A DNA stretch of 64,000 nt, taken from contig NZ_JAFHKK010000003.1 of the NCBI RefSeq assembly GCF_016937535.1, positions 62,001-126,000 of the forward strand. The letters are read 5' to 3'. The translations under genes and the position numbers were made by a program. How positions within the stretch are numbered: position 1 is the stretch's first letter; each line of letters begins with the position of its first letter. This stretch comes from Sulfurospirillum tamanense. Its GTDB lineage: Bacteria; Campylobacterota; Campylobacteria; Campylobacterales; Campylobacteraceae. This document shows positions 1 to 10,574 of this stretch, in pieces. Under the pieces are notes generated by a model. The model was not told where the DNA came from, searched no databases, and saw only the letters and a program-made list of their open reading frames with translations.

Positions 1-1485
1 TTCTTTGCGAATAAGCGCATCAACATTTTCTTCAAGCTCTACAAAGATACCAAAATCCTTTACGTCACGGATTTTACCCATGACGATATCACCCGCGTCA
101 TGTTTTTTGGCGTATTGTTGCACAGGGCTATCTTGAAGCTCTTTGAGAGAAAGGGAGATTTTTTCACTCTCTTCGTCTACTTTTACAATTTTTACTTCAA
201 CTTCATCACCCACCTTGAACATATCTTTGCATTTTTCATTGCGATCCCAAGAAGCATCTTCATTGTGCAGTAAGCCTTCCACGGAGCCCACACGCACAAA
301 TGCACCAAAAGCAGTTGTGGTTGTTACTTCACCCTTAACCACATCACCTACTTTAAAAGTAGATTTGAATTCGTCAAAAGGTTTGGCCAATAGGTTCTTT
401 AAGGAAACACGAAGACGTCTGTCTTGCGGACTGATTTCAATAACTTCAACATCCACAACCTGACCTTCTTCAATGTGGTCTTTAGGGTGTTTAATGTTTT
501 TATCCCAAGAGATTTCAGAAATATGCAAAAATCCTTCAATGTCGTTACCCAAATCTACAAATGCGCCATAAGGCTCAATGTTGCTAATGGTAACCTGAAT
601 GGCATCGCCAACATCTAGGGCATCCTTAATCTCATCCCAAGGATCAGGCATGGCTGCTTTAATAGAGAGAGAAAGGTGACGTTTTTCCTTGTCGTAACTA
701 ATGGCCTTAACAGGAACTTTATCGCCTTCATTGTAAAGCGTATTGGGGTTTACAGGACCCTTGTAGCTGATTTCACTGTAGTGCACCAAGCCGTCTACGC
801 CACCAATATCCACAAACATGCCATAAGTGGTGATTTTTTTAATGATGCCTTCAACCACATCATCTTTTTCCATGAGTTCTTGGATAAGGTCTTTGCGTTT
901 TTTGCGGTCATCGTCAAGAAGTTTTTTGCGCGAAATCAAAATAGACTCATTTTCAGGGTCAATTTTCAGAATACGAACTTTAATGCTCTTGCCTACAAGT
1001 GATTGTGGGTCACGAACTGCCGCTTGAGAGCGTGGCAAAAAGAATTCAACACCCTCATCATCTTCAGCAATAAAACCACCACGGTTTTTGCCGACGATTT
1101 TTACATCCAGAATGGTTTCATCTTCTTCGGTGTGAGAAGCAATAAACGCTTTCACTTTCTCTTTTTTAAGTGCTTTTTTGTGAGAAACCATAGGGCGCTC
1201 ATTGCGAAAACCTGTCACAACCACCTTAATAGTGTCGCCAATTTTATACGCCAAATTTCCTTCGGTATCTAAAATTTCTGACATATTTAAGCGGCCCTCG
1301 GACTTCTTGCCCACATCCACCAACACCATATCATCTTTAATTTCAACGATTACACCGTCAACATAAGCATCTTTTTCGGTTTCTTTGAAAGACTCCTCAA
1401 GCATTGCAGCAAAATCTGCTTCTTCCATTGTCTCTTCATGCTCATTTGCACCCTGTGTTTGAACATTAGTGTTCACCTCAGCCAT
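1..1485 (-). CDS. rpsA: 30S ribosomal protein S1 (3' end outside window)
   Basis: Ribosomal protein S1 binds mRNA on the 30S subunit and helps initiate translation. The visible 495 codons open with an acidic leader (residues 1-38) and then show a chain of S1 (OB-fold) repeats at roughly 39-105, 123-190, 210-280, 295-365, 382-452 and from 468. Several carry the typical GxxVDxGxxxGxxHxSE pattern, for example YGMFVDIGG and YGAFVDLGN. The sixth repeat runs off the left edge, so perhaps 50-60 residues are missing compared with the family length of about 550. The ATG at 1485 follows an AAAGGA ribosome site. It is the last gene of the minus-strand pheS-pheT-aroA-ispH-rpsA series and also has its own candidate promoter at the end of ispH. 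Gene order matches Campylobacter. Confidence 0.95.
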   Translation of the reverse strand, partial: MAEVNTNVQTQGANEHEETMEEADFAAMLEESFKETEKDAYVDGVIVEIKDDMVLVDVGKKSEGRLNMSEILDTEGNLAYKIGDTIKVVVTGFRNERPMVSHKKALKKEKVKAFIASHTEEDETILDVKIVGKNRGGFIAEDDEGVEFFLPRSQAAVRDPQSLVGKSIKVRILKIDPENESILISRKKLLDDDRKKRKDLIQELMEKDDVVEGIIKKITTYGMFVDIGGVDGLVHYSEISYKGPVNPNTLYNEGDKVPVKAISYDKEKRHLSLSIKAAMPDPWDEIKDALDVGDAIQVTISNIEPYGAFVDLGNDIEGFLHISEISWDKNIKHPKDHIEEGQVVDVEVIEISPQDRRLRVSLKNLLAKPFDEFKSTFKVGDVVKGEVTTTTAFGAFVRVGSVEGLLHNEDASWDRNEKCKDMFKVGDEVEVKIVKVDEESEKISLSLKELQDSPVQQYAKKHDAGDIVMGKIRDVKDFGIFVELEENVDALIRKE

Positions 1486-1551
1486 CACGATCCTTTGTAT
1501 AGTTGATTTGTCTTTTGCGTTTGAATGCGAAAAACAGACGAAAAGTCGCTT

Positions 1552-1580
1552 ATTATACTTTAAAATTGCTTATTTTTTCA
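1552..1580 (-). promoter_or_regulatory. Candidate rpsA promoter inside the ispH 3' end
   Basis: A perfect TATAAT lies at 1557-1552 (minus strand), overlapping the ispH stop codon. A weak TGAAAA -35-like hexamer sits about 17 bases upstream in a T-rich stretch, as is usual for Campylobacterota sigma-70 promoters. Transcription would start near 1545 and give a leader of about 60 bases before rpsA. Confidence 0.5.
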
Positions 1581-2383
1581 ATAATTTTTTTAATAATCCA
1601 ATCTGGAGTAGAAGCACCTGCTGTAATACCACACTGCTCCTTCCCTTCAAACCACGATGCCTCAAGCTCTCTTTCACTTTCGATTAGGTAACTATCGGAG
1701 CAAAATTCTTTTGAAATATGTAACAACTGCTTGGTATTTGAGGAGTTTTTTCCCCCAACAACTACCATCACATCCGACTCTTTCGAAAGCTCCCTGGCAG
1801 CATCTTGGTTTTCAAAGGTGGCATTACAAATGGTGTTAAATACGCGCACCTCTTTGTAGTGAGAAATCAAATAACTCACAATTTCTTTAAACTCTTCTAC
1901 CTTGCGCGTCGTCTGGGAAACAACCGCAACGCGCGCACTTAGTTTTAAAGCCGCCAGTTCGCTTACATGTAAAACCACATGCACTTTCCCACTTGCGTAG
2001 CTTTTTACCCCTTTAACCTCAGGATGCATCTCATCACCAAAGATAACAATGTCGTATCCCTCTTTGCTCATTTTTTCGCAAATCTTTTGAGGTTTTGTCA
2101 CATAAGGACATGTAGCATCGATAATATCTACTTTCTTTTCTTTTAAAAATTGGAGGTCTTGTTTTGGGATGCCGTGGGTGCGAATAATAGCTTTTTTGGT
2201 GCCTGAGACATGTGAAATATCTTCAAGGGTTTCCACATTAAAGTTTTTCTTAAGACGCATAATCTCTTCATTATTATGAATCAAGGGGCCAATAGTAGAA
2301 GCGTTTTGGGTGCTTTCGGCAATTTTAATCGCCCGCTTTACCCCAAAGCAAAAGCCGTAATTTTTCGCAAGCTTAATATTCAT
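1553..2383 (-). CDS. ispH: 4-hydroxy-3-methylbut-2-enyl diphosphate reductase
   Basis: IspH (LytB) carries out the last step of the non-mevalonate isoprenoid pathway, reducing HMBPP to IPP and DMAPP with a 4Fe-4S cluster. The 276-residue protein has the three cluster cysteines in their usual contexts: Cys12 (GFCFGV), Cys92 (DATCPYV) and Cys186 (NTICNAT). The substrate-site His36 (LIHN) and the His120/Glu122 pair (EMHPE) are also present, so all key residues are intact. The start ATG lies within the last 11 bases of aroA, indicating translational coupling. Residues 138-140 (LHV) are encoded by one copy of the TACATGTA repeat at 1964-1971. Confidence 0.96.
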   Translation of the reverse strand: MNIKLAKNYGFCFGVKRAIKIAESTQNASTIGPLIHNNEEIMRLKKNFNVETLEDISHVSGTKKAIIRTHGIPKQDLQFLKEKKVDIIDATCPYVTKPQKICEKMSKEGYDIVIFGDEMHPEVKGVKSYASGKVHVVLHVSELAALKLSARVAVVSQTTRKVEEFKEIVSYLISHYKEVRVFNTICNATFENQDAARELSKESDVMVVVGGKNSSNTKQLLHISKEFCSDSYLIESERELEASWFEGKEQCGITAGASTPDWIIKKIIEKISNFKV

Positions 2384-3656
2384 GCGTGTTGCTTAGGCAT
2401 TTTAAAAGATCTAAAAAATTTGGGAAAGAAGTACCAACACATTGGGTATCTTCTATCTCCATGCCGCACACAAGCCCAGCAATGGCAAAACTCATCGCAA
2501 TGCGATGATCACCAAAACTTTTGACCTTGGCTTCTCGCAAAATTCCCCCAACAACCTCAAACCCATCTTCAAATTCACGCACTTCTATCCCACATAAGCG
2601 AAGATTAGCCACGGTTGTTGCGATGCGATCGCTCTCTTTGACACGTAGCTCTTTTGCTCCACCAACTCTACTCACGCCCTTGGCACAAGCAAAAGCAATA
2701 GCAAGGGCAGGGATTTCATCAATTAACCACGCAATGTTTTCACTAAGTTCGACACCTTGAAGTGGTGCATACTTTACGCAAATATCACCAACGCTCTCAT
2801 AGGTTTTATCACGCACCGTGTAAGTAATATCTGCACCCATACGCTCAAGCACTTTAAATGCCTCGATGCGTGTGGGGTTTAACAGCACGTGTTTTAATAC
2901 AACTTTGCTTCCTGGAACTATCGCAGCAGCCAGAGCAAAGAAAAAAGCACTAGAAGGGTCCGCAGGAACCGTAATATCTAAAGGATTCAAGGGTGATACC
3001 GGAGGGTAAAGTGTTACATGTAAACCTTCTTGCACAAGATGAACCCCCATGCCTGAAAGCATTTTTTCCGTATGGTCACGGCTGCGTTCTGGCTCCCAAA
3101 AATGGCTAGGTTTTTCACACGTCAAAGCAGCCAAAAGTAACGCACTTTTAACTTGTGCGGAAGCTATGGGGCTTTTGTAATCAAAAGCGCTTAACTGCTT
3201 TCCCCTAATGCCAATAGGCGATAATTCACCGTTTTTACGCCCGTCAATGTGGGCGCCAATACTACGCAAAGGGTCTGCAATACGTCGCATAGGACGCGCG
3301 GCAAGATAAGCATCGCCGTGCAACACAAAAAAACCCTCGCGCGCAGCCAAAAAGCCCATCAAAAGTCGCATGGCAGTTCCCGAATTACCACAATCAAGCA
3401 CAAGGGGTGGTTCTGAGAGTTTTATTGGCGGAGTAATAAGCATCTCTCCTTCTTGCATTTCCACAGTCGCACCAAGCTGCTTAACAATCTCTAATGTACA
3501 TAGCGTGTCTTCCCCCTGAAGGTAGTTGCGTACCTTTGAAGGACGGTCACTCAAAAGGGAAAAAATAGCGCAACGGTGGGAGATAGATTTATCCGGCGCA
3601 ATGGCATCAATACTTTTGGAAAAAGCTGTCGCAGGCTTTACAACATAGGTTTTCAT
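2373..3656 (-). CDS. aroA: 3-phosphoshikimate 1-carboxyvinyltransferase (EPSP synthase)
   Basis: EPSP synthase transfers the enolpyruvyl group of PEP to shikimate-3-phosphate in the chorismate pathway. The 427-residue protein is full length. It shows the N-terminal DKSISHR substrate motif (about 22-28), GNSGTAMR in the first half, and WLIDEIP, KELRVKESDRI and FGDHRIAMS in the second half, all family signatures. It overlaps pheT upstream by the ATGA type of 4-base junction and ispH downstream by 11 bases, so it belongs to the same polycistronic unit. A repeat copy at 3015-3022 encodes the LHV of EGLHVT. Later steps and uses of this pathway (aroE, trpE) lie elsewhere in the window. Confidence 0.96.
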   Translation of the reverse strand: MKTYVVKPATAFSKSIDAIAPDKSISHRCAIFSLLSDRPSKVRNYLQGEDTLCTLEIVKQLGATVEMQEGEMLITPPIKLSEPPLVLDCGNSGTAMRLLMGFLAAREGFFVLHGDAYLAARPMRRIADPLRSIGAHIDGRKNGELSPIGIRGKQLSAFDYKSPIASAQVKSALLLAALTCEKPSHFWEPERSRDHTEKMLSGMGVHLVQEGLHVTLYPPVSPLNPLDITVPADPSSAFFFALAAAIVPGSKVVLKHVLLNPTRIEAFKVLERMGADITYTVRDKTYESVGDICVKYAPLQGVELSENIAWLIDEIPALAIAFACAKGVSRVGGAKELRVKESDRIATTVANLRLCGIEVREFEDGFEVVGGILREAKVKSFGDHRIAMSFAIAGLVCGMEIEDTQCVGTSFPNFLDLLKCLSNTHEY

Positions 3657-5995
3657 CGCATTCCAATGCCCAATGTTACGTGCAGTGTCTTTAGTACCGC
3701 CTCAACAGCTTGACTAATCTCTTTTTCTTCCAGTGTGCGGTCTTTGTGTTGAAAAATAAGCTTAATAGTTAAACTCATTTGCTCCCCAAGGTCTGCACTT
3801 TCAAAGCGGTCAATAGGATAGCACTGGCTAAGGTTGGCAATTCCTGCCTCCTCAATACACGCACGAATGCGCGCATAAGACATGCTTTTAGGCATAAGCA
3901 AGCTTAAATCACGGCTAGAAGAGGGAAATTTTGAATATTCTGAGGCAATCACACGCTCTTTGTGCAAAGCTTCCACGTCTAGTTCCGCAATGTACGTGCG
4001 CGGTAAATCAAAATCTTTTTCTACTTGCGCATGCACTCTGGCTAAAAATCCCACGCAAATCCCATCAACGATAACATTGGCATATTCATAAGGACTGGTT
4101 AGCTTGTTGGTTGGCGCACCTTCCTCAAGGCGTATTTGTCCCACTACTTGAGAAAGCTTGGAGGCAAATCCCATGAGTGAAATAGGGTTTGGTTTACCAT
4201 GGTTTGGCAAAGCAGCCTCTTCGCTTTCGCCGCTAAAAATAAATCCTATTTTAGTTGTTTCATTGCGACTGCGATCAAACACGCGTCCAAGCTCAAACAA
4301 AGGGACGCGCTTTTTGCCATTTTTGATATTTTTACTTGCCGATTCCAATAAATGCAATGCGAGGGTTGAGCGCATTGTGTTGAGCTCACTGGTGATGGGA
4401 TTGGAAAGTTCACGTTTTTTATACACCCCTTTAATCCCATAGTGCTCCTGTTTTTTGCGCTCATCAAACAAATAATGCACGCTCTCAAAAAACCCAACTG
4501 CTGCTGCTCTTTGGCGCAAAGATGTGCGAAATTTATACTGCACATAAGCCTGATTTGTGCGAGATTTTTCTGCAAAAACAAGGGGTTTGGCCGTGATGTT
4601 ATCAATGCCAACCATACGCACAATCTCTTCGCATAAATCTTGCGCATTGAGCACATCGTGACGAAACGCAGGAACGCTTACATGTATAATTTCCTGCTCA
4701 ACCTTCACATGAACTTCAAAACCCAAGCGTTTCAAAATGTCTACCACGTGATTTTTGGGAATCTCTTGCCCAATCATTCCGCTTAGCTCATCAAGGGATA
4801 AAATCACAACAGAAGGCTTAGATTCCCTTGTAAATTTTTGTGCACCAGCATAAAGTGAAACACCTTTTTCTTTTTGGAGTAGTGCCCAAAGGTATTCCAT
4901 TCCAATTTCAAGCTCAGGCTCACTCCCTCTAGCAGAACGGTATAAATGTTTATCGGAGGATAAAGTTTTATTTTCTGCACCAAGGGTTGCCATGCGTTCA
5001 GGAGATGAAAAATTTGCTTCCACGATGACAATTTTGCTCTCATCGGTGGTGCGGCATGTCGCCTCTTGTGAAAATCCCACATACGCCACGCGCCCGTTTA
5101 TGCCAAAAACGGCGTCAATGCCATTGGTATCTTTTTTAAGAGAAACTGTTGCTTTATCTTTTGCATCAACAAAACAGGCGTAATCGTACGCACGCATTAA
5201 AACACCCGTTGCGTATGTGGCGTATTCTATGGCGCGCTCAACTTCACTGGCGAGCTTTATTTCAACTTGCGCTAATCGTAACTCCCTTAACACATTAGGG
5301 CGCATGGATTGTTTTTCAAAAGCCTTGTAAACAAAGGAGCTTTCTACTTTGTCTTCTACATGTAAAGAAAGAATACGCCCAATACCCAACTGGTTTTCTT
5401 CCTCTTCTGTTGCTTCGTGCTGCAAAAGAGGCCGCTTGAAAATCACAGATAAATCTCTGGCTACCCCACGAATGCTCAGACAATCCCCGCGATTGGGCGT
5501 CAAACCAATTTCAATTACATCATCATTTAATGCTTGAATTTCACACAAGGGTTGGCCAATTGTCAAAGTTCCAATGCTTTCATCAAGCACCATAATGCCG
5601 TCATTGATTTTTGGCAAGCCAAGCTCCGTAGAAGAGCAGATCATACCCGTGGAAGTGATGCCGCGCAAAAGCGTGGGGGCAATTTCCAATCCATCAGGCA
5701 AAACAGCTCCTTCAAGGGCTACAGGAACATATTGCCCTTGAGCCACATTAGCTGCCCCGCACACAATCTGAAGTGGAACACTTTGACCTACATCAACTTG
5801 GCATACGTTGAGTTTTTGCGCGTCAGGATGGGGTGTTTTATTTACCACGTATCCCACAACGACCCCCTCAGGGATTCGTTGCTGCGTCAATCCATCAACT
5901 TCTAGCCCAATTGCATTAAGTGTTTCACACAGTGCTTGTGTTGTGATACCTTCGAGGTCAATCCACTCTCTTAGCCATTCTCGTGTTACTATCAT
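3653..5995 (-). CDS. pheT: Phenylalanine--tRNA ligase beta subunit
   Basis: This is the beta subunit of the alpha2-beta2 Phe-tRNA synthetase, which contributes tRNA binding and editing. The 780-residue protein has the N-terminal EMAP-like tRNA-binding domain (about 40-150, with [10 protein letters not shown] and [10 protein letters not shown]), the central B3/B4 and B5 regions and a C-terminal anticodon-binding FDX-ACB domain (about 690-780, with [14 protein letters not shown]). Length is normal. It overlaps pheS upstream and aroA downstream by 4 bases each. Two copies of the repeated palindrome fall inside the gene (4679-4686 and 5357-5364), read as IHV and LHV. Confidence 0.96.
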   Translation of the reverse strand: MIVTREWLREWIDLEGITTQALCETLNAIGLEVDGLTQQRIPEGVVVGYVVNKTPHPDAQKLNVCQVDVGQSVPLQIVCGAANVAQGQYVPVALEGAVLPDGLEIAPTLLRGITSTGMICSSTELGLPKINDGIMVLDESIGTLTIGQPLCEIQALNDDVIEIGLTPNRGDCLSIRGVARDLSVIFKRPLLQHEATEEEENQLGIGRILSLHVEDKVESSFVYKAFEKQSMRPNVLRELRLAQVEIKLASEVERAIEYATYATGVLMRAYDYACFVDAKDKATVSLKKDTNGIDAVFGINGRVAYVGFSQEATCRTTDESKIVIVEANFSSPERMATLGAENKTLSSDKHLYRSARGSEPELEIGMEYLWALLQKEKGVSLYAGAQKFTRESKPSVVILSLDELSGMIGQEIPKNHVVDILKRLGFEVHVKVEQEIIHVSVPAFRHDVLNAQDLCEEIVRMVGIDNITAKPLVFAEKSRTNQAYVQYKFRTSLRQRAAAVGFFESVHYLFDERKKQEHYGIKGVYKKRELSNPITSELNTMRSTLALHLLESASKNIKNGKKRVPLFELGRVFDRSRNETTKIGFIFSGESEEAALPNHGKPNPISLMGFASKLSQVVGQIRLEEGAPTNKLTSPYEYANVIVDGICVGFLARVHAQVEKDFDLPRTYIAELDVEALHKERVIASEYSKFPSSSRDLSLLMPKSMSYARIRACIEEAGIANLSQCYPIDRFESADLGEQMSLTIKLIFQHKDRTLEEKEISQAVEAVLKTLHVTLGIGMR

Positions 5996-6984
5996 CTAAA
6001 TTGCTCCAATAATCGCAAATCGCCCTCAAACAATGAGCGTAAATCTGGTATTTGATGCAGTAGCATTGCAAAACGCTCTACGCCTAAACCAAACGCATAG
6101 CCACTCACTTCCTCGTAGCCAACGGCACGAAATACATTAGGATCCACAACCCCGCATCCTAGCACCTCAAGCCAGCCTGTATGGGAGCACACACGGCACC
6201 CTTTTCCCTTGCAAAAAATACAGCTAATGTCTACTTCAGCACTTGGCTCTGTAAAAGGGAAAAAGCTAGGACGAAAACGCACGGTGACGTCACCAAACAT
6301 ATGCTTTAGAAAATCTTCTAAAATGAATTTTAAATTGGCGAATGAAACTTTACCAGCCGCATCAACAACCAACCCTTCAACCTGATGAAACATGGGTGTG
6401 TGTGTCAAATCAAAATCACGCCGAAACACAGAACCTGGACAAATCATCCGAATGGGTGGCTTTTGGGAGAGCATCGTGCGCACTTGCACGGGCGACGTGT
6501 GCGTACGAAGCAACATACCATCATCAAAATAAAACGTATCTTGCATATCGCGCGCGGGGTGGTGCTTAGGAAGGTTAAGGGCTTCAAAATTGTGAAAATC
6601 ATCTTCCACCAAAGGCCCCTCTTCAATAGAGAAGTTCATTCCCACGAAATAATCAATAATTTTGTTCATGGTTTCCATCACAGGGTGCAACGCACCAGCG
6701 CCCAAAGTGGCATTAAAAAGCGCCACATCTTGGGCATCTTTTTGCATGAGTTCATCCATTTTTCCAAGCTCTAGCTGCTCTTTTTTTTCTGCCAAGAGCA
6801 TTGTAAATTTCTCTTTTGCAGCATTAAGTGTGCTAGCGACTTCTTTTTTTTCTTCGCCTTGCAAATGCTTTAATCTTGCAAATTCTTCTGCAAAGTGGCC
6901 TTTCTTGCCAAAGAGCTCAAGGCGAATTTTTTCCAACGCATCAAGTGAGCTGCACTGGGCAATCGCTTTTTCTAGCTTTTCCAA
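5992..6984 (-). CDS. pheS: Phenylalanine--tRNA ligase alpha subunit
   Basis: This is the catalytic alpha subunit of Phe-tRNA synthetase. It has an N-terminal coiled-coil arm (about 1-85) and a class II catalytic core with [26 protein letters not shown] (motif 2), FTEPSAEVD and GLGVERFAM (motif 3). Between motifs there is a small cysteine cluster ([12 protein letters not shown]), a zinc-ribbon-like insert also found in many non-enteric PheS proteins. The best start is a TTG at 6984 preceded by AGAAGG about 8 bases upstream; no nearby ATG fits better. It is the first gene of the pheS-pheT-aroA-ispH-rpsA unit and is divergent from hinT. Confidence 0.94.
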   Translation of the reverse strand: MEKLEKAIAQCSSLDALEKIRLELFGKKGHFAEEFARLKHLQGEEKKEVASTLNAAKEKFTMLLAEKKEQLELGKMDELMQKDAQDVALFNATLGAGALHPVMETMNKIIDYFVGMNFSIEEGPLVEDDFHNFEALNLPKHHPARDMQDTFYFDDGMLLRTHTSPVQVRTMLSQKPPIRMICPGSVFRRDFDLTHTPMFHQVEGLVVDAAGKVSFANLKFILEDFLKHMFGDVTVRFRPSFFPFTEPSAEVDISCIFCKGKGCRVCSHTGWLEVLGCGVVDPNVFRAVGYEEVSGYAFGLGVERFAMLLHQIPDLRSLFEGDLRLLEQFR

Positions 6985-7030
6985 CGGTTCTGCCTTCTTT
7001 AATTTTTGAGCTGATTGTAGTCAATGTTTG

Positions 7031-7036
7031 ATTATA
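7031..7036 (-). promoter_or_regulatory. Candidate pheS operon -10 box
   Basis: TATAAT on the minus strand at 7036-7031, inside TTTATAATC, about 47 bases upstream of the pheS TTG start. A TTGAAT lies further upstream, but its spacing of about 13 is too short for a convincing -35 element. Confidence 0.45.
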
Positions 7037-7105
7037 AACGTGTTAAAAGATTCAACCGTACCTACTCAAAAGCAGAAAACTTCGGTCTTAGCCCTAGACG
7101 GTCAC

Positions 7106-7121
7106 GCTTTACATGTAAAGC
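7106..7121. repeat. Iterated palindrome, 16-bp perfect copy
   Basis: GCTTTACATGTAAAGC is a perfect 16-bp palindrome in the pheS/hinT divergent intergenic region. No T-run follows on either strand, so it is not a terminator. It is one of 31 copies of the TACATGTA core in the window. Confidence 0.9.
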
Positions 7122-7146
7122 CGTAGACGTTGAGAATTTTTCTTGG

Positions 7147-7152
7147 TATACT
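7147..7152 (+). promoter_or_regulatory. Candidate hinT -10 box
   Basis: TATACT preceded by TTGG, 37 bases upstream of the hinT ATG. A ribosome site AGAAGGA follows at about 7171. No clear -35 element is visible. Confidence 0.4.
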
Positions 7153-7183
7153 AGTTTTTTGATTTCACAAAGAAGGAACACAC

Positions 7184-7549
7184 ATGCGCGAAGTGACTGT
7201 TTTTGAACGCATCGTTGCGGGGGAACTTCCTTGCAACAAAGTCATGGAAAATGACCATTTTTTGGCCTTTCACGACATCAATCCAAAGGCACCTATTCAT
7301 ATTTTAATTATTCCTAAAAAACATGTTGCCAATTTTCAAGATGTTGACCCCAAAACCATGGAAGCCATGACGCCTTTTATTCATGAAGTTGCCACCCTCT
7401 TGGGACTTGATAGTTCGGGGTATCGGCTCATTACCAACAATGGCGAAGATGGAGGACAAGAGGTGCCCCACTTGCATTTTCACCTTTTAGGGGGGACAAA
7501 GCTAGCGTGGGGGCATTTTTCTGATGCCAATCCAAAAGGAAGCCTCTAG
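7184..7549 (+). CDS. hinT: HIT family purine nucleoside phosphoramidase
   Basis: This is a histidine-triad hydrolase of the HinT branch, which cleaves AMP-lysine and other phosphoramidates. The 121-residue protein carries the family signature His96-x-His98-x-His100 in [10 protein letters not shown] and the N-terminal [10 protein letters not shown] segment. The start ATG follows AGAAGGAAC. It is a single plus-strand gene between two minus-strand operons. Its stop codon overlaps the 3' end of the convergent argH by 4 bases. Campylobacter has the same gene next to pheS. Confidence 0.94.
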   Translation: MREVTVFERIVAGELPCNKVMENDHFLAFHDINPKAPIHILIIPKKHVANFQDVDPKTMEAMTPFIHEVATLLGLDSSGYRLITNNGEDGGQEVPHLHFHLLGGTKLAWGHFSDANPKGSL

Positions 7550-8934
7550 GCCTCCTTTTTCTTAAGCCACTGTTCTATGTGAGTAAGTTGCTCTAGGGTG
7601 CGACTAGTGGCTGTTCCGCCCTCAGAGTTTCGTGCATTCATGGAAGCCTCAAGAGGCAAACACGCCAACACGTCTTCTTGGATGCGGCTGTCAATGCTTG
7701 CTAGTGCTTCATAAGAAAGCTCAGACACATCACACCCTTTTTCTTCTGCTAGGGCAACCACACGACCTGTAATGTGGTGCGCTTCGCGAAAAGGAATGTT
7801 ACACGTACGCACAAGGTAATCTGCCAAATCAGTCGCGCTCAAGTGTCCAACCTTACAAGCAGCACCCATTTTATCTGCGTTAACGCCCAATGTTGCCATC
7901 GCAGCAGTGAGTATTTGCAAAGAAAGTGTCGCGGTTTGAACACTGTCAAACACCCCTTCTTTGTCCTCTTGCATGTCTTTATTGTAAGCCAAAGGCAGTC
8001 CCTTTAGCACACTTAAGAGGCCTATCAAATTTCCATAAACACGGCCCGATTTGCCACGCAATAATTCGGGTACGTCAGGGTTTTTTTTCTGGGGCATGAT
8101 TGAGCTTCCCGTGGAATACTCGTCACTAAAGGTCACAAAACGAAACTCCGAACTTGACCACAAAATCAACTCCTCAGAAAGGCGTGAAATGTGCATCATC
8201 ATGGTCGCAATATTAAATAAAATTTCCAGAGCAAAATCCCGATCACTCACCGTATCAAGGCAGTTGGGAGTCACACCAGCAAAGCCCAAAAGTTTGGCAC
8301 TTAACTGCCTATCAACAGGGTGAGGAGTGCCTGCAAGTGCAGCACACCCAAGAGGCAAAAGATTGTTGCGCTCATAGGAAGATTCAAAGCGTTCAATATC
8401 GCGCTTGAACATATACATGTAAGCCAACAAATGATAAGCAAAATTAATAGGCTGTGCATGCTGCAGATGGGTCATGCCTGGCATTAAAGTTTTCGTATGG
8501 TCCTTTGCAATTTTCAACAAAGTATCAATGAGTGTCTCAAGGTGCCGTGCAATAGCACGGTTGCTGCGAAGCACATAAAGCCGAAAATCCAGCGCTACTT
8601 GGTCATTGCGACTGCGCGCGGTGTGCAGCTTTCCGCCCACATCACCCACAAGCTGGGTGAGACGCTTTTCAATAGCCATATGAATATCTTCATCCTCAAT
8701 GACAAACACAAAATCCCCTGCCTCAATCTCTTTGCGGACTTTTGTCAAACCTTCACACAAAATATCTGTTTCTTCTTGGGTTAAAATCCCTTGGGCGCCA
8801 AGCATGGTAGCATGGGCGATGGACCCTTCAATATCCTCTTGATACAACACGCGATCAAAAGGCAAGGAGGCATTAAATTCGTCTAACAATTTTGCCGCAC
8901 CTTGCTTGAAGCGACCCGACCACATTTTTGACAT
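7546..8934 (-). CDS. argH: Argininosuccinate lyase
   Basis: ArgH cleaves argininosuccinate to arginine and fumarate, the last step of arginine synthesis. The 462-residue protein is of the fumarase/aspartase superfamily, with the [12 protein letters not shown] signature at about 272-283 and [13 protein letters not shown] near residue 110. It sits 33 bases downstream of pckA and probably shares its transcript. The fumarate it releases links it loosely to the C4-acid genes upstream. The argH-pckA order is the same in C. jejuni. One repeat copy (8414-8421) is unusual in being read in the TAC-ATG-TAT (Tyr-Met-Tyr) frame. Confidence 0.96.
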   Translation of the reverse strand: MSKMWSGRFKQGAAKLLDEFNASLPFDRVLYQEDIEGSIAHATMLGAQGILTQEETDILCEGLTKVRKEIEAGDFVFVIEDEDIHMAIEKRLTQLVGDVGGKLHTARSRNDQVALDFRLYVLRSNRAIARHLETLIDTLLKIAKDHTKTLMPGMTHLQHAQPINFAYHLLAYMYMFKRDIERFESSYERNNLLPLGCAALAGTPHPVDRQLSAKLLGFAGVTPNCLDTVSDRDFALEILFNIATMMMHISRLSEELILWSSSEFRFVTFSDEYSTGSSIMPQKKNPDVPELLRGKSGRVYGNLIGLLSVLKGLPLAYNKDMQEDKEGVFDSVQTATLSLQILTAAMATLGVNADKMGAACKVGHLSATDLADYLVRTCNIPFREAHHITGRVVALAEEKGCDVSELSYEALASIDSRIQEDVLACLPLEASMNARNSEGGTATSRTLEQLTHIEQWLKKKEA

Positions 8935-8967
8935 ACGTTTTCCTCTTTTTTAATTCTTTAAAGTTTA

Positions 8968-10551
8968 TTAAATACTCGGACCTGCAGCAGAATAATCATG
9001 TTCCGCGTCTTCAGCGAGGTATTTTTGAAAATTGTGGGCAAACATTCCCGCTAGATGAATCCTGCCCTCGTCATAGCGCGTTTTGTCTTTCCATGTATTG
9101 CGCGGATTTAGCAATTCTGTCTCAACCCCTTCAAGCTGCTTTGGAATCTGTAGGTCAAAAACGGGAAATGTTTCAAACTCAACTTCGTTAATAGAGCCAT
9201 CAAGAATTGCATTGATACATGCTCTAGTTGCCTTAATACTCATGCGCTTTCCAATCCCATAAGGACCGCCCGTCCAGCCAGTATTGAGCAGAAAAACATT
9301 TACATTGTGTTTTTTGATTTTTTCACCCAACAAAGTCGCATACTTCGTAGGATGTAGTGGCAAAAATGCCTCACCGAAGCAGGCGCTAAAGGTAGCCACA
9401 GGCTCCGTAATACCGCGTTCCGTTCCAGCAACTTTAGCCGTATAGCCGCTTAGAAAATAATACATGGCTTGTTCGCTTGTCAACTTCGACACGGGAGGTA
9501 AAACACCAAAAGCGTCTGCCGTAAGAAAAATAATGTTTTTTGGATGACCTGCTTGAAGGGTTAGCTCGTGATTTTTGATGTGATGAATAGGATAAGAAAC
9601 CCGGGTGTTTTCGGTTTTAGAACCGTCCGTATAATCCACCTTACCCTCGACATCAGCTACCACATTTTCCAATAATGCATCTTTTTTGATGGCGCCAAAA
9701 ATTTCTGGCTCACTTTGAGCATCAAGATTAATGCATTTTGCGTAACATCCACCCTCAAAGTTAAAAATTCCCTCTTCGTCCCATCCGTGCTCGTCATCCC
9801 CAATCAAACGGCGATTAGCATCGGTAGATAGGGTTGTTTTGCCTGTTCCAGAAAGCCCAAAGAAAAGTGCAACATCCCCTGCTTTACCCACATTGGCAGA
9901 ACAATGCATAGGAAGCTTGCCCTCTAGCGGCAACCAGTAGTTCATCATGGAAAAAATCCCTTTTTTCATCTCCCCACCGTACCACGTGCCTCCAATGATG
10001 GCAATGTTCTCCTCGATGTTAAAAACCACAAATACATCTGAATGCAATCCGTGTTTTTTAAAATCCGTATTGATACATTTGCACGCATTGTAGACTGTAA
10101 AATCAGGCAAAAACCCCTCTAATTCTCCTGCGCTTGGACGAATAAACATGTTTTTAACAAAATGCGCCTGCCAAGCAACCTCTGTCACAAAACGTACTTT
10201 TTTGCGACTGGCTAAACTGCCTCCACAAAAGGCATCTTGCACGTAAATATTTTTATGGGAAAGTTGCTGTTTTACTTTGGCAAACAGCTCTTCAAAAATC
10301 TCTTTAGAGACGGGTTGATTAATGTTGCCCCAAGCAATATGTTCCTTTGATGGACTTTGCTTTACAAAGTATTTGTCCTTTGGACTCCGCCCCGTAAAAA
10401 TGCCCGTATCCACCATAAACGTACCATTTTCCGTTTGCCAGCCCTCATCGTTGGCAACTTCATGTTCAAAAAGTGTTGCGTAGTCTAAGTTATGATAAAC
10501 CGTCTTTATGCCCTCTAGTCCCAACTTATCTAGCCCATTAATTGTTGACAT
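8968..10551 (-). CDS. pckA: Phosphoenolpyruvate carboxykinase (ATP)
   Basis: PckA converts oxaloacetate and ATP to PEP and CO2, the entry step of gluconeogenesis. The 527-residue protein is full length and shows the ATP-type P-loop [11 protein letters not shown] (about 231-241), followed by [10 protein letters not shown], and the N-terminal TGRSPKDKY. The ATG follows a GAGGATAG ribosome site. It lies 23 bases after oadB, so the oxaloacetate decarboxylase and PEP carboxykinase genes appear to be co-transcribed. That puts both exits from the oxaloacetate pool under shared control. Confidence 0.97.
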   Translation of the reverse strand: MSTINGLDKLGLEGIKTVYHNLDYATLFEHEVANDEGWQTENGTFMVDTGIFTGRSPKDKYFVKQSPSKEHIAWGNINQPVSKEIFEELFAKVKQQLSHKNIYVQDAFCGGSLASRKKVRFVTEVAWQAHFVKNMFIRPSAGELEGFLPDFTVYNACKCINTDFKKHGLHSDVFVVFNIEENIAIIGGTWYGGEMKKGIFSMMNYWLPLEGKLPMHCSANVGKAGDVALFFGLSGTGKTTLSTDANRRLIGDDEHGWDEEGIFNFEGGCYAKCINLDAQSEPEIFGAIKKDALLENVVADVEGKVDYTDGSKTENTRVSYPIHHIKNHELTLQAGHPKNIIFLTADAFGVLPPVSKLTSEQAMYYFLSGYTAKVAGTERGITEPVATFSACFGEAFLPLHPTKYATLLGEKIKKHNVNVFLLNTGWTGGPYGIGKRMSIKATRACINAILDGSINEVEFETFPVFDLQIPKQLEGVETELLNPRNTWKDKTRYDEGRIHLAGMFAHNFQKYLAEDAEHDYSAAGPSI

Positions 10552-10574
10552 TGTTCTATCCTCGTTCGTACACT

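Noticed and set aside
7106-7121. The 16-bp palindrome between pheS and hinT as a terminator
   Set aside because: Both genes point away from it and no T-run follows.
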